Position numbers and translations under genes: made by a program. This document shows, piece by piece, positions 22,143 through 32,755 of a DNA stretch of 64,000 nt (position 1 is the stretch's first letter; each line of letters opens with the position of its first letter). The notes below the pieces were generated by a model that saw only the letters and a list, made by a program, of their open reading frames with translations, ran no database searches and was not told where the DNA came from. Origin of the DNA: Voacanga thouarsii (Eukaryota; Streptophyta; Magnoliopsida; Gentianales; Apocynaceae); contig JANUWF010002145.1 of NCBI GenBank assembly GCA_026120185.1, forward strand, positions 868,001 to 932,000. The letters are read 5' to 3'.

Positions 22143-23606
22143 TGATGGGGGCTAATTTCACATATAATTTTCAAGTTAGTTGAGGTTCTTTTGCGATACA
22201 TTTGATTAAATAACTGATCATATTCTTTCCTATTTAATATTTTTCCTTTGAAAAGGTATTTTGATAATTTTATATAGGATGTGATGAAAAATAAGGCAAA
22301 ACCATCGGGAAGACAGAACACGGCATGCATCGGCCATGTGGAGCACAGTAGGTGCTGGCCACTCTCTGGAAAATAGAGAGAAAATAGAGAAATCATCAGG
22401 GATTTTCAGAGCACGGCTGGTGCTGATGCTAGCTCTAAGGGAAGAAGTCGGTGCCGACCCTAGTCTGATGTTATGGCAGCAGGTTTTCTTATGGAGCAAA
22501 TTTTGGTAATTGCAATCAGAATTCTTTTGGGAACTGAATTAACCATGAATTAGGACTCTTGTATACAGTTTTTGGCAACTAAAACTGATATAAATACAAG
22601 AGAATAATATTGTACTGAGGAGCTTTCAATTTTTTTTATGTAATATCTTTAGAAAACTCCTAGAGAACACCAAGATTAATGAGGATCAAGGAATTCTTGG
22701 AGAGGAAGAGAATGTTGATAAAAAAGGTTCCAAGGAGGAAGAAAGGATCTTTTTTGTCTATGCGTGACTTCTTTTCATTTTCTTTGCAATTTATTGACAA
22801 TTTGAGTTTATTATTTTTAATTGTCTTTAGAGGACATTTTTTTGGATTCATGATTTTGTATTGATTTTAGTTTTTTAATCAATTTATTGTTATTCTTGGT
22901 ATTTGATTACTTGACCATAATATCTTTTTAGATTGATTAGTTCTCTTCTAATTAACTTGCAAAATAATATTAGGAGAGAATGTGCAAACTAACTAATTCA
23001 ATACTAGTTATTTCTTAACTTGCTTGCAAAAGATGTTAAGGGTAAAGACTAAATAATCAAATATTGGTTGATTATTGCTAGAATATAGGGTTATTAGCTA
23101 ATTTCATATTTATATCTCTTAGGATATAGGGGTATACTTGAGGATTGAGTTTAATGCATCTTTTGGGTAAATTAGTTAAGACAGAATATGTTCACTATTT
23201 AACTAAAGGATAGTGATTTCATAGATTGCAAACGAAGTGGATCTAAATTATTCCTTCATAATGCCAAGATAATAATTAATTGCCAGAATTGCTAATCAAT
23301 CATTATTGTGTATTTAAGGATTTCTATATATTTATATGTCTTTTCTCCTTATTCTCACTTCTTGATTATCCTTGCGACTTTTCTTGTATGACTTAATTTT
23401 CTCTAGTATATTAGATTAGTATTTTATTTACTTCTCTAAGTAAGGTGGGAGCCTAAATTTTTGTAGATTCGATACTTACTATTCCCTATACTATATGATG
23501 GGTATACTTACCCGTATAGGTGGTTTTAGCGATTAAAATTTTAATTAAAACTTGGTTGATTGTGGACTTTGTTAGTAATATTTTCTACACTAAAAAACAC
23601 ATATCA
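22143..23606 (+). repeat. 5' LTR of element C
   Basis: 1464 bases, TGATGGGGGCTAATTTCAC to ACATATCA. It aligns with LTRs A, B and D but is the most diverged of them in the first 300 bases. Confidence 0.88.
22319..22461. other. GC-rich quasi-palindromes, doublet-spacer-doublet (LTR C)
   Basis: CACGGCATGCATCGGCC (22319-22335), GCACAGTAGGTGCTGGCC (22343-22360), GCACGGCTGGTGCTGATGC (22411-22429) and GTCGGTGCCGACCC (22448-22461). The last contains the perfect palindrome GTCGGTGCCGAC with only the central TG unpaired. Confidence 0.75.
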
Positions 23607-23612
23607 AGTTTT

Positions 23613-23630
23613 TGGCACCGTTGTCGGGAA
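23613..23630 (+). other. Primer binding site of element C
   Basis: TGGCACCGTTGTCGGGAA, six bases after the LTR end; tRNA-Asp type with a few changes. Confidence 0.78.
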
Positions 23631-23827
23631 TGGGCACTATGGGAAACACTCGAGTCTTGTTAATTTAGCTTTTGTTGTATTTGTAAATATTACTAACTTT
23701 TATTTTTAGGTACTTTGTGAATATTTGTGTCTTAGTATATGCTTTTGTTTTTAATTTATTTGAAATTTTCTTTTCTTTTCGATTTTATTTTATTTTATTT
23801 TTGTTTGAGTGTGAGGTTGGCATCATT

Positions 23828-24405
23828 ATGGACAATATTCTTGGAGAAGTACATGGAATTGGGAACAAAATCAATGGAGTTATAATGATGATAGATTGAC
23901 AAAATTGCAAGTTCGCATTGATACTTTTAGTGAGACATTATTTGAAGCGTTAATAAATTCTTTTATTGCCAGCACAATTTCATCCATAAAATGCTACGAG
24001 AAAGTTTCCCAACGATTGAGCCATCAAAGAACACACCTAGCGGATGTAGTTGAGGAGCTTCAAGGGAAACTTTCATCAAGCGAATTTAATTTTAAACGAA
24101 CATAGGGGACGCCTTATAGAGTTGAACTGATGCCGGATGGAGTGCTTGAACTGGCACCTGCTTATCCAGCAACCCCTGCAAAAATGACACAATGGCGAGA
24201 TGAAGGACTGGAAAGTGTAATTTCTGAGACACCCTGTTCTTCTCAATTCCTAGAGAACAATAGTCTAGATGACGATGTGTGGAGTATAATATACCTCAAG
24301 GAGTTGGATTTATCAATGATTTATCATACGCAGTCCTTGGAGGATGTTGACAATTTATACCCTTCATCTCATTCAAATAGAGGTAACTTAGTTTTTGTAG
24401 ACCAT
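23828..24405 (+). pseudogene. Internal ORF of element C (homologous to that of B), truncated
   Basis: An ATG at 23828 opens MDNILGEV. After one frameshift the frame reads NQWSYNDDRLTKLQVRIDTF, FEALINSFIAST, HLADVVEELQGK, then a TAG at 24103. It continues in the same frame as GTPYRVELMPDG, DDDVWSIIYLKELDLSM and GNLVFVDH, where LTR D cuts it. Matching blocks in element B (13400-14062) support a genuine family gene. Predicted to be soluble, partly helical and mildly acidic, without known catalytic or zinc motifs. It may be a gag-like protein used by a non-autonomous family; function not established. Confidence 0.55.
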
Positions 24406-25812
24406 TGATAGGGGCTAAATTCATCAATAATTTTCTAGTTATTTGAGGATGTTTTGTGATACATTTGGTGTAATAACTAGTTATATTCTTTCGTATTTGA
24501 TATTTTACCCTTGGAAAAATGTTTTAGTCTTTTATTGTAGAAAAAGGGGAAAACGACGAAAAAGCTCGTTGCCTAAGCAGTGCCCGGCCGGTGCCGGCCA
24601 TGAGGAGCATAGCCGGCGTTGGCCTAAGTCTAGAACAGGGGATTTTGGGAAAAAAAATAGAGCATGACCTGGCCAACCAGTGCACTACCAGCGCTGGCTC
24701 CTCTCTGCCCATGACGGTGGGTTTTCCTATTTTGCGCGAATTTGGGAATTTCTTAAGAGTTTTGGTACTTTTCAATTTCTACTTAGCCTAGAATTCTTAG
24801 GGAACGAATTTTGGCCTCTTGGGAGACTATTTAAATAGGGAAAACAATGAAAAATATATGAATCTAGGGATAAAAGCTGCCAATAAATCACAAAAAGAGG
24901 AGATTCATCAATCAAAGGGAATTATTTAAGAAGGTTTTCAAAGAGAAGAAAAAGGGCTTGTCTATAAGTTCTTTCTTTTACCTTTATTTTCTTTTTCTAG
25001 AATAATGATGTAATTAATATTTTTATTGTAATTTAACATTATTTTGGAAGTCATGATTTCTTGAGTTAATTTAGTCTTTTGATCAATTAATTATTTTTCT
25101 TGGGATTTGATTACTTATTTTTATTACGGAATTGATTGATTGATTCCTATTGTTAACTTGCTTGAAAAAAGAGTGGATAATAGCTTCAATCTAATTAAGT
25201 TTACATTTGTTATCTCTTAACTTGCTTGAAAAAGAGGTCAATTGTCAAGAACTTGGGTAATAAAAAGTTAGTTGATAATTGCTAGAATATGGATTCATTG
25301 GCTAATTTCATGCTCTAAATCACCTAGAATATAGAGGTTTATGTAAGGATTGATTTTTAATGCATCTTTTGGGTAAATTAGTTGAGACAAAATATGTTCA
25401 CTAATTTAATTAGATGATAGTGATTTCACAGATTGCAAACAAAGTGGGTTTATTTTAAATCCTTCATGATACCAAAATAATAATTGATTGTGATATTTGC
25501 TAAGTAATTCATTGTCATGTCTTGAAGGATATTTGTCTAAATTGCATTTTTTTTTTCATTCTTGAGTTGTATATAATTTTCTTTATTTTCTTGTTTATCA
25601 TCTTACCACTTAATTGGATCGGTTAAATAATAAATGAAAGGTAACTAATTGTAGTTGTTCCTTGAGGATGGATATTCATTAATTCCCTATACTATGCTTG
25701 CGGTGAGTATACTTACTCATATATGCAATTTGGAATTAATATTTTAATTAAAACTTGGCTAATGATGAATTTAAAATTAAATGATTTTTATATACCCAAA
25801 TTATACGCATCA
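24406..25812 (+). repeat. 5' LTR of element D
   Basis: 1407 bases, TGATAGGGGCTAAATTC to ATACGCATCA. Nearly the same length as LTR B and collinear with it. Confidence 0.9.
24579..24700. other. GC-rich quasi-palindromes, doublet-spacer-doublet (LTR D)
   Basis: GTGCCCGGCCGGTGCCGGCC (24581-24600), CATAGCCGGCGTTGGCC (24608-24624), GACCTGGCCAACCAGTGC (24666-24683) and ACCAGCGCTGGC (24687-24698). Confidence 0.78.
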
Positions 25813-25818
25813 AGTTTT

Positions 25819-25836
25819 TGGCGTCGTTGTTGGGGA
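25819..25836 (+). other. Primer binding site of element D
   Basis: TGGCGTCGTTGTTGGGGA, six bases after the LTR end; tRNA-Asp(GUC) type. Confidence 0.8.
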
Positions 25837-26040
25837 ACTATATCATGAAAGCTAGGATTTCATTAATTTAACAATATATATATATATATATGGATGGATT
25901 TATATATACGTCTATATATAAATATGTATATATGTTCTTTGTGTAACTAAATACCATATCTTATTGTTTGTATACATGTACTTTAACTAACTAACTTGAT
26001 TCAATATTGTACCATACCTATATGATACTAACAAGCTACC

Positions 26041-27203
26041 GCTTGCCATCAGACTCAACTGCCCTAGAAGGGGTATTGGAAAATTTTACTACCCATGTGA
26101 CCAAACGATTTTACGAAATAGATGACACGCTAACCACATTTGAGGAAATGATTCAAAACATGGAGAGGTAAATTTGTTTTTTAACGAATTTGGTATTAAA
26201 ATCACAAGCAAGGTCACCATTGGGGTTGGAAACACAAGAAGATTCAACTGCCATTACATTACGAAACGGTAATAAGCTACTTGATTCCAGCACGGAATTG
26301 GCGCTAGTTCACAAAACTAGGCCGACGCCGGCCCTTCTTGGTGCACCATTCGAAAAGCAAGCTAAATATCAAGGTTTTCAACCACCGGTGTCTTATCCCA
26401 CTCGAACACAAAAAGTGAGAAAGGATGCACAATTTGATAAATTTTTAGAACTTTTTAAATAGTTAAGCATAAGCATCCCACTTAGTGAGGCTTTGATACA
26501 CTTGCCTAATTATGCAAAGTTCCTAAAAATAATGCTTGTCAATAAAAAGAGGTTAGAAGAATTGTCCATTGTGGTTTTAAATGAAGAATGCTCTGCCATT
26601 TTGCAAGACCAACCGAATTTACCACGCAAAGAAATTAATCCAGAGAGTTTTTCTATTCCTTGTCTTATTGGTACTCTTATATTTTGCAATGCATTAGCAG
26701 ACTTAGGTGCTAGCTTTAATCTTTTGCCATACAAAAATTTCAAAAAATTAGGCCTAGGTAAGCCCAAGCCTACTAGGATTAGTATTCAACTTACAGATAA
26801 ATCTATTAAATATCCTATGGGAGTAGTTGAAGATGTATTGGTTAAAGTGGATATATTCATATTTCATGTGGATTTTGGTGTTCTTGATATGGATGAAGAC
26901 TCTAAAGTTCCCTTAATCTTCGGCCGACCCTTTCTAGCTACCGCCAAAACTTTAATTAATATTCATAGGAAAAAGTTAACATTTAGGGTTGAGGATGAAG
27001 AAGTCATTATTAAAATCCACAAAAGCATGCAACATCCTATATCTGTTGATAATTCTTGTTCAAGGATTGATATTCTTGATGAGTCTATATTTGATTTTGT
27101 GCAAGAATCATTCGCCAATTTCTCTATGGACTTGATGGAGCAATCAATTGCATATTTGGAGGATTCAAATAAAGCCATTGTGATACGAGCTGGGGAGCAC
27201 TAA
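26041..27203 (+). pseudogene. Athila-like gag C-terminus and aspartic protease
   Basis: A frame from about 26041 reads YRLPSDSTALEGVLENF (gag tail) and, after a stop at 26170, continues to DAQFDKFLELFK, the conserved block before the Athila protease. A second frame from 26493 carries ALIHLPNYAKFLKIML, EECSAILQDQPNLP, and the protease core ALADLGASFNLLP, where the catalytic D-[ST]-G-A triad is D-L-G-A. It goes on through KYPMGVVEDVLVKV and LIFGRPFLATA. The protein would process the element polyprotein. The first half of gag is deleted. The last codons (IRAGEH) are read from the inserted G2 LTR, not from element D. Confidence 0.88.
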
Positions 27204-28339
27204 AACTTGGAAATTATACTCAAGAACAAGACCTAAGAATTGGTTATCCAATTCTCTACCAAAATACCCATAAAATAAGAACCCTAGGTGAATAAACAAC
27301 TAGAACCCAAATTTTTATAGGATTTGGCCAACTACTTTAATATCCCAATACTATTGAATCTACAAAGAATTCAAGAACAAGTGGGATGGAGAAAAGTAGG
27401 CACCCTTCTAGGTTTCTTAAAAAGAACACCAGGAAAGAATAAATCCACCTAATACCCAAGATGAAGGAACAAATAGGATTAACCCAAGGTTTTAGAGACT
27501 TTAAACAAAGGTGGGTCTAATTCCTTTGCTTGGTCTTGAAAGGAAGAACTAAGGAGCAATTCTCCTCTCTAGGATTTCATCACTCTATTCTCTATTTGAA
27601 ATTTGAAATTTAAATTCTAAATTCTATTATAAAGGAGGCTATAATGGGGTATTTATAGGCCCCAAGTTGCCCTAACTAATTACCAAACAAAGTATAGAAA
27701 TTAGATAGCCTTAATACAAGTTTTTAGACCCTATTATATGCTTTAAAATAGGTTAAAATATAATAGAAGTCATGAAAATTAAATTACAAGTAAAAAGGCT
27801 GAAAGTAAAAAAAATAGCCAAAAATCCGAGACGGTCCTGACTAGACCTGACGCCTGGTCTAAAGACTACACCCAGCGTCAGGTGTAATCTATCCCAGTGA
27901 CTATTTATCACCAGATTAGGGCTGGTGTTGGGTCATTCATTCTCAACCGGCGCTTGGTAGGCACTAGGCATCTTCTGTTGTTTTGTTGCACTTCAAAACT
28001 TACTCTTTTGACCTCCATTCCATTCTATGTGTTTCCTTGATCTTTCAAATGAAACGTTGGTCGTCTTGAGCCCTTCTTGATATTTCTTTGACCTTGAATC
28101 CTTATTTAAAGGTTGGCTTGATCCTCTACATAGATTGTTATTTTTGTTGTGCGTCTTTTGGTCCCTTTTTCCATCCATCTCTTCACAATCTTCTTGGGCT
28201 TGGGTTTGTTGAATTGTTGTCTTGAAAACTCTCTTGATTTCTCTTGAATATTGCTCTTACCCATGACACCACGAAGTGTGATTTTGTCATTCTTCCCCCT
28301 TCTTGAAAATGGCTTTCATACTTAATTTGATTCCTATCA
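27181..28339 (-). repeat. 3' LTR of element G2
   Basis: 1159 bases. It matches the copy at 31593-32748 throughout (shared GAGCCCTTCTTGATATT, GGTATTTATAGGCCCCAAG and others). The plus strand reads TGATACGAGC to CCTATCA. Confidence 0.92.
27845..27970. other. GC-rich quasi-palindromes, doublet-spacer-doublet (G2 3' LTR)
   Basis: GACCTGACGCCTGGTC (27844-27859), CACCCAGCGTCAGGTGT (27869-27885), GGGCTGGTGTTGGGTC (27919-27934) and AACCGGCGCTTGG (27945-27957). Confidence 0.75.
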
Positions 28340-28350
28340 TTCCCCCTTCT
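28340..28350 (-). other. Polypurine tract of element G2
   Basis: AGAAGGGGGAA on the minus strand, directly against the LTR start. Confidence 0.82.
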
Positions 28351-28888
28351 TGAAGATGATTCATCTTTGAATCGATACCTGCAATACAATTTAAACAAGA
28401 CATTTTGTATGAAGGCAAAATATTTAGTTTTGGATCCTCAACAACTCCCTTTTTTTCTCTCTTCTCAACCCAAGCCCTCAATCTTATTTTACGTCCACTC
28501 ATTTTCTTTTTCTCAACCTCTTGTTTTGCTCTCTTTTGCACCACATTACTTTGTGTTTGCCTCTCTTCATGCTCTTTTACTCTCATTTCTTCCTTTTTTA
28601 CCTAAAACTTTTTCATCTCCTCCCCCTTCTCATTTAGCTCTCTCTATTTTCTTTCGTCTTCTTTTCTTTCACTCTTTTTTCCTTGCTTTCTCTCTCTCAT
28701 TTTCCTTCCTTCACTTTCATTTTCCCTATGCTAAATATAATCTTAGCTTGTTTGTTTACCTTCACCTCACCATAATCATTGACCCATTGAAGCTTGTATG
28801 GCTTAGGATGCTTCATGGTCTCTATATCTAACTCTTCCACCAATGTAGTACTTATCACATTTGCACAACTTGCACAATCTGTCATCAA
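28351..28888 (-). pseudogene. G2 retropepsin fragment and charged downstream region
   Basis: The minus-strand frame 28888-28697 reads TDCASCANVISTTLVEEL, then KHPKPYKLQWVNDYGEVKV and IIFSIG, which is the plant Gypsy aspartic protease around its catalytic aspartate (the D-G-G/S motif has become D-C-A). Upstream, 29101-28901, the same protein continues as SRVLDIYVVEDMNDSQRENI. Downstream (28586-28287) lies a Lys/Glu/Arg-rich frame that runs into the PPT. The expected continuation into RT is missing, so a deletion has joined the protease region to the 3' end of the element. Confidence 0.75.
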
Positions 28889-29449
28889 ACTACTTGGCCT
28901 TTAATTGATTTTACATCTTGAGTAGAAAATATTTTCTCTTTGGGAATCATTCATATCCTCAACAACATAAATATCCAAGACTCTACTAGCAACACCAATT
29001 AATGAATTTCTTTGCTCAACCACTTTTCCCTTTTCACCATCTACTCCTTCTTTAGATTTTGTGGTCTCCCTAGAAAATGGTGTTGGTATTTCACTCTTCA
29101 CAACCTCACATTCTCCCTCTTTCTTTTGTTAATATGAGCTATCTCTCAATTTATAGTTACTTGAAGTATTTCGAGACCTTTATCTTTAGTACATATATAT
29201 TTGCTCCTCATCAACCACATCATTATCATACTCAACTCTTTCTTTGTTATTCTCATGTTGGTCTTCACTCCCTTGTATTAATGAACTTTCCCCAACTTCT
29301 TCATGTTTTTTCTCACCCATTTGATTTTGCAATTCTCTTTCTTTGGCTTCTTCTTTTATCTTCTATGCTTTCTCAATTTCTTGTAGCTTATTTTGTTCAC
29401 TCTTTTCAACCCCTTTCTCTTCTCTATTCTTTTCCTCATATTATTTTTC

Positions 29450-30007
29450 TCACATCTTAAATCTTTTGTTCAATTGGCTACATTGCAAACTAAAGGACTT
29501 CCAACGATAAGTAAGTGAAGTATGTTCATAGCTGGAACAATACTTACAAGGGCTCACTTCACTTCTTTGCAACTCATCCCTACTTCTTGGACTCTTCTCT
29601 CTTGGACAATCATATGTATCATAGCCATAATCCAAACAAGTAGAACAAACATAATCTTGTTTTCTTCTCCAACCACTATTGGAAGAATTTTGTAATGCAC
29701 TCATTTCCCTTGACTTGGATCTTTTTGGACATTCATAGGAAGTGTGTGTATAGCTCGAATAAATATAGCACCCATACTCATTCTCTTTTTGCATACCACT
29801 CTTTGTCCTTTACAACCCACTCCTTGAATATTTTTGTGGTCCTTCATCATGTTCTTCCAAATACCCCATGCTCTCATAGTCATCCTCTTCATATCTCCAT
29901 TCATACTCATCATTCCCACCATAACTATTTCTATTTGAACAAGGCTTTTCATAGCAATCATATTCTCCACTTTTATTCCAACTAGCCATAGTGAACTTTG
30001 CTTTCAA
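29450..30007 (-). pseudogene. G2 gag-like protein with three decayed CCHC zinc knuckles
   Basis: The frame starts near 30007 with MASWNKSGEYDCYEK (ATG at 29987-29989), has one stop near 29813, and continues to 29453. It contains three evenly spaced knuckle units of pattern CX2CX4HX4C at residues 9-22, 50-63 and 83-96 of the 29794-29450 segment. In each, exactly one ligand has become tyrosine: CYIY for the second Cys in the first, GYDT for the His in the second, and SLTY for the last Cys in the third. Zinc knuckles of retroelement gag proteins bind the element RNA. The protein would be a nucleocapsid-like product of G2. Confidence 0.7.
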
Positions 30008-31577
30008 GAGAAGTACCTACAAAAATTTAAGTAGAAAACACAAAAGGTATTTCTTTCTTCAGTCCCTTACGTGTTTACACTCTTTCAATGACACTCTTCT
30101 CTCATGTATACTCTCTTTTGGCTTTTATCAAAATGAGCTCATCTTTTTGCCTTTTCCACACTCTCAATTCCACACTCAGGTTCTTCTCGAAGTCTCCCCA
30201 ATCTAAAGGATTTAGTTCCACTAGCTAAAGCCAACTAAATTCCAATGGGTTTAAGAAAAAAGAAATTCCTAAGAAGAAATGAGCTATTACTAGATGGATA
30301 ACAAGAATGAGACTCAATCAATCAAGATTTTCAAGCAATGAGTTGTCACACAAACCCTAGGATTTCTCAAGAAGATGTGTAATGACAACACTAGTCTAGC
30401 ACCACAAGGATTCAAATAAATGAGAATACTAAAGAATAGGACTCAAGATTGGCAATGTTTAATTTAATTCCAAGTATCTCAAGAAGATGTCAATCTAAAT
30501 ATTTAACCCACAAAAAATAAGAAGTATATCAATTAACTTCAATGGAAATGAAAAACATAAGCTACGAACCTTTACAAGACTTTGTAAAGACACTTAAGCA
30601 TTTCATCAAACACTTAGTAGGCAACTAGTTCGAATGAGGATTTTCAAATGTTAGGATGCTATCACAAACCTTAAGAGTTCAATTTGATGATCAATCAACT
30701 CATTAAAGGCAATGAAATCACAAGAAATTTAAAAATTCAAAGAGATAAATTGATATGATCAAAGATGCACCAATTTGCTTTCCAAGCTATTTATCATTTC
30801 ATAAGAAAAATTTTCTGATAGAAATTGGAAAGTAAAATCCCACAAAAAATAAACAAGTAAGAAAATTTATAGAGATTAAATAAACAAAGCTTTGGTTGTC
30901 ATATAAGCACATTCCTAAGTCATGAACCACACATCAAACACTTGGTATACAACCTCGTAACTAAAAGTATTTCAAAATTTTCAACCATATGACCATTCCA
31001 ATACTCAAAATTCACAAGCAAATTTCATTCTCAATGATAGATATAGCATCAAGGAGCAATTTCACAATAAATAAAAGCCCAAAATTAGAGTTTAATAACT
31101 CACAAAATCAGCTCAAAGTCAAGTTACGGGATTTTTCTTTGTTCAAACCTTTGCAGGAAAAACACCCAAGAAACCTCAAAATTTCTGCAATTTCAAACTT
31201 CAAATAGCTACCTAAACATCAACAAAATATGAAGGTTCAATTTCACAACAAACCCATGGCATAATTTGAAGTTTCCAACTCTAAAAAATCTTAAGAAAAT
31301 GAGTTACGAGATTCAAATTTGCAGAAATGGTTTAGATGAGATATCTACCTTATCTGAGCACAAAATCAACAAACATTTATGTCAAATGATTTCTCAAATA
31401 TCATACAAATATATAAGGTCACTTTAACATCAAGTTCAGGGCATAATTTTGAGTTTCAAGCATTTAAAAATAGCACAAAAATAAGTGACGAAAATTGGAG
31501 AAAATTCAACAAGCTCTTGAAGAAGGTTGTACCTTTTACCCAAAGAAAGTTGTGTTAATAAGAATCAACACAACCTT
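30008..31577 (-). other. Leader region of element G2
   Basis: 1.5 kb of AT-rich, stop-rich sequence between the primer binding site and the gag-like frame. No ORF or strong motif is seen on either strand. Confidence 0.55.
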
Positions 31578-31589
31578 GCTCTGATACCA
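31578..31589 (-). other. Primer binding site of element G2
   Basis: TGGTATCAGAGC on the minus strand, a perfect match to the complement of the initiator-Met tRNA 3' end, three bases inside the LTR. Confidence 0.88.
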
Positions 31590-31592
31590 CTT

Positions 31593-32748
31593 TGATACGA
31601 GCTCGGAAGTACTAAAACTTGGAGATTATACTAAAGAACATGACCCAAGAATTGGTCATCCAATTCTATACCAAAATACCCACAAAATAAAAACCCTAGG
31701 TGGATGAACAACTAGAGCCCAAATTCTAGTAGGATTTGGCCAACTACTTTAATACCCAAACACCCTTGAATCTATAAAGAATTCAAGAACAAGTGGGATG
31801 GAGAAAAGTAGGTACCCTTCTAAGTTTCCTAACAAGAACACTATGCAAGAATAAATCTACCCAATACCCAATATGAAGGAACAAGTAAAATTAACCCAAG
31901 GATTTTAGAGACTCTAAACAAAAATGGGTCTAATTCCTTTGCTTGGTCTTGAAAGGAAGAACTGAGGAGGAATTCTCCTCTTCAAGAGTTCAACACTTTA
32001 TTCTTTCTTTGAAATTTAAAATCTGAATTCTAAATTCTATTACACAAGAGGCTATAATGGGGTATTTATAGGCCCCAAGTTGCCATAACTAATTAGCAAA
32101 CAAAGAATAGGAATTAGATGGCCTTAATACAAGTTTTTAGGTCCTATTACATTCCTTAAAATAGGTTAAAATATAATAGAAGTCATGAAAATTTAATTAC
32201 AAGCAAAAAGGCTGAAAGTACGAAAAATAGCAAAAAATTCGGGACGATCCCGACTGGACCCTGCACCGGGTCCAAGGACTACACCCGGCATTGGGTGTAA
32301 TCTATCCTAGTGACTATTTGTCCCTAGATTAGGGCTGGCACCAGGTCCTTCATTCTCGATTGGTGTTGGGTAGGCTCTGGGCGTCCTCCCTTGTTTTGTT
32401 GCACTTCAAAACTTGCTCTTTGGACCTCTATTCCATTTCTATGTGTTTTCTTGATCTTCCAAATAAAACGTTGGTCGTCTTGAGCCCTTCTTGATATTCC
32501 TTTGGCATTCAATCCTTGTTTAAAGGTTGATCCTCCACATGGATTGTTGCTTTTGTTGTGCGTCTTTTGGCCTTTTCTTTTCCATTCATGTCTTCATAAT
32601 CTTCTTGGACCTCGATTTATTGAATTTGTTGTCTTGAAAACTCACTTGATTCATCTTGAATGTTGCTCTTACCCATGGCACCATGAAGTGTGATTTTGTC
32701 CTTCTTTCCCCTTCTTAAAAATCTTCATACCTAATTTGATTCCTATCA
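31593..32748 (-). repeat. 5' LTR of element G2
   Basis: 1156 bases; see the paired 3' LTR. It ends ...CTCGTATCA next to the primer site on the minus strand. Confidence 0.92.
32252..32375. other. GC-rich quasi-palindromes, doublet-spacer-doublet (G2 5' LTR)
   Basis: GGACCCTGCACCGGGTCC (32257-32274), ACACCCGGCATTGGGTGT (32281-32298), GGCTGGCACCAGGTCC (32333-32348) and GATTGGTGTTGGGT (32358-32371). The first two are near-palindromes with 5-6 bp arms. Confidence 0.8.
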
Positions 32749-32755
32749 TCTTGAG

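Larger units (their letters stand above)
22143..24405 (+). mobile_element. Athila-like Gypsy element C, 5' part
   Basis: A 5' LTR (22143-23606), a primer binding site and the start of an internal region that stops at 24405, where the LTR of element D begins. The internal ORF is the same family as that of element B, so C belongs to the non-autonomous type. The rest of C and its 3' LTR are not in the window; they would be expected beyond element D, whose own right side has been lost. Confidence 0.82.
27181..32748 (-). mobile_element. Gypsy element G2 (minus strand), gag-protease only, inside element D
   Basis: Two LTRs in direct orientation (27181-28339 and 31593-32748; 1159 and 1156 bases) bound 3.25 kb of internal sequence. 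On the minus strand the PBS TGGTATCAGAGC lies three bases after the 5' LTR, and the PPT AGAAGGGGGAA abuts the 3' LTR start TGATAGGAATC. The termini read TGATAGG to TCGTATCA. Flanks CATTG and TCTTG agree at three of five bases, so the duplication is degraded. Internal coding is limited to a zinc-knuckle protein and a retropepsin fragment; RT, RNase H and integrase are absent, so the element is non-autonomous. It splits the pol gene of element D. Confidence 0.85.

Noticed and set aside
24406..25812. LTR D as a solo LTR
   Set aside because: It is followed by a primer site and Athila-like gag-protease sequence, and no ACCAT copy follows the LTR, so it is a 5' LTR.
28367..28831. Phe/Ser/Leu-rich plus-strand frames resembling membrane proteins
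   Set aside because: They are the complement of the Lys/Glu-rich gag-protease region of G2; that composition always gives hydrophobic antisense frames.
27176..32753. A perfect target duplication for G2
   Set aside because: The flanks CATTG and TCTTG agree at only three of five bases; the boundaries rest on LTR, PBS and PPT instead.
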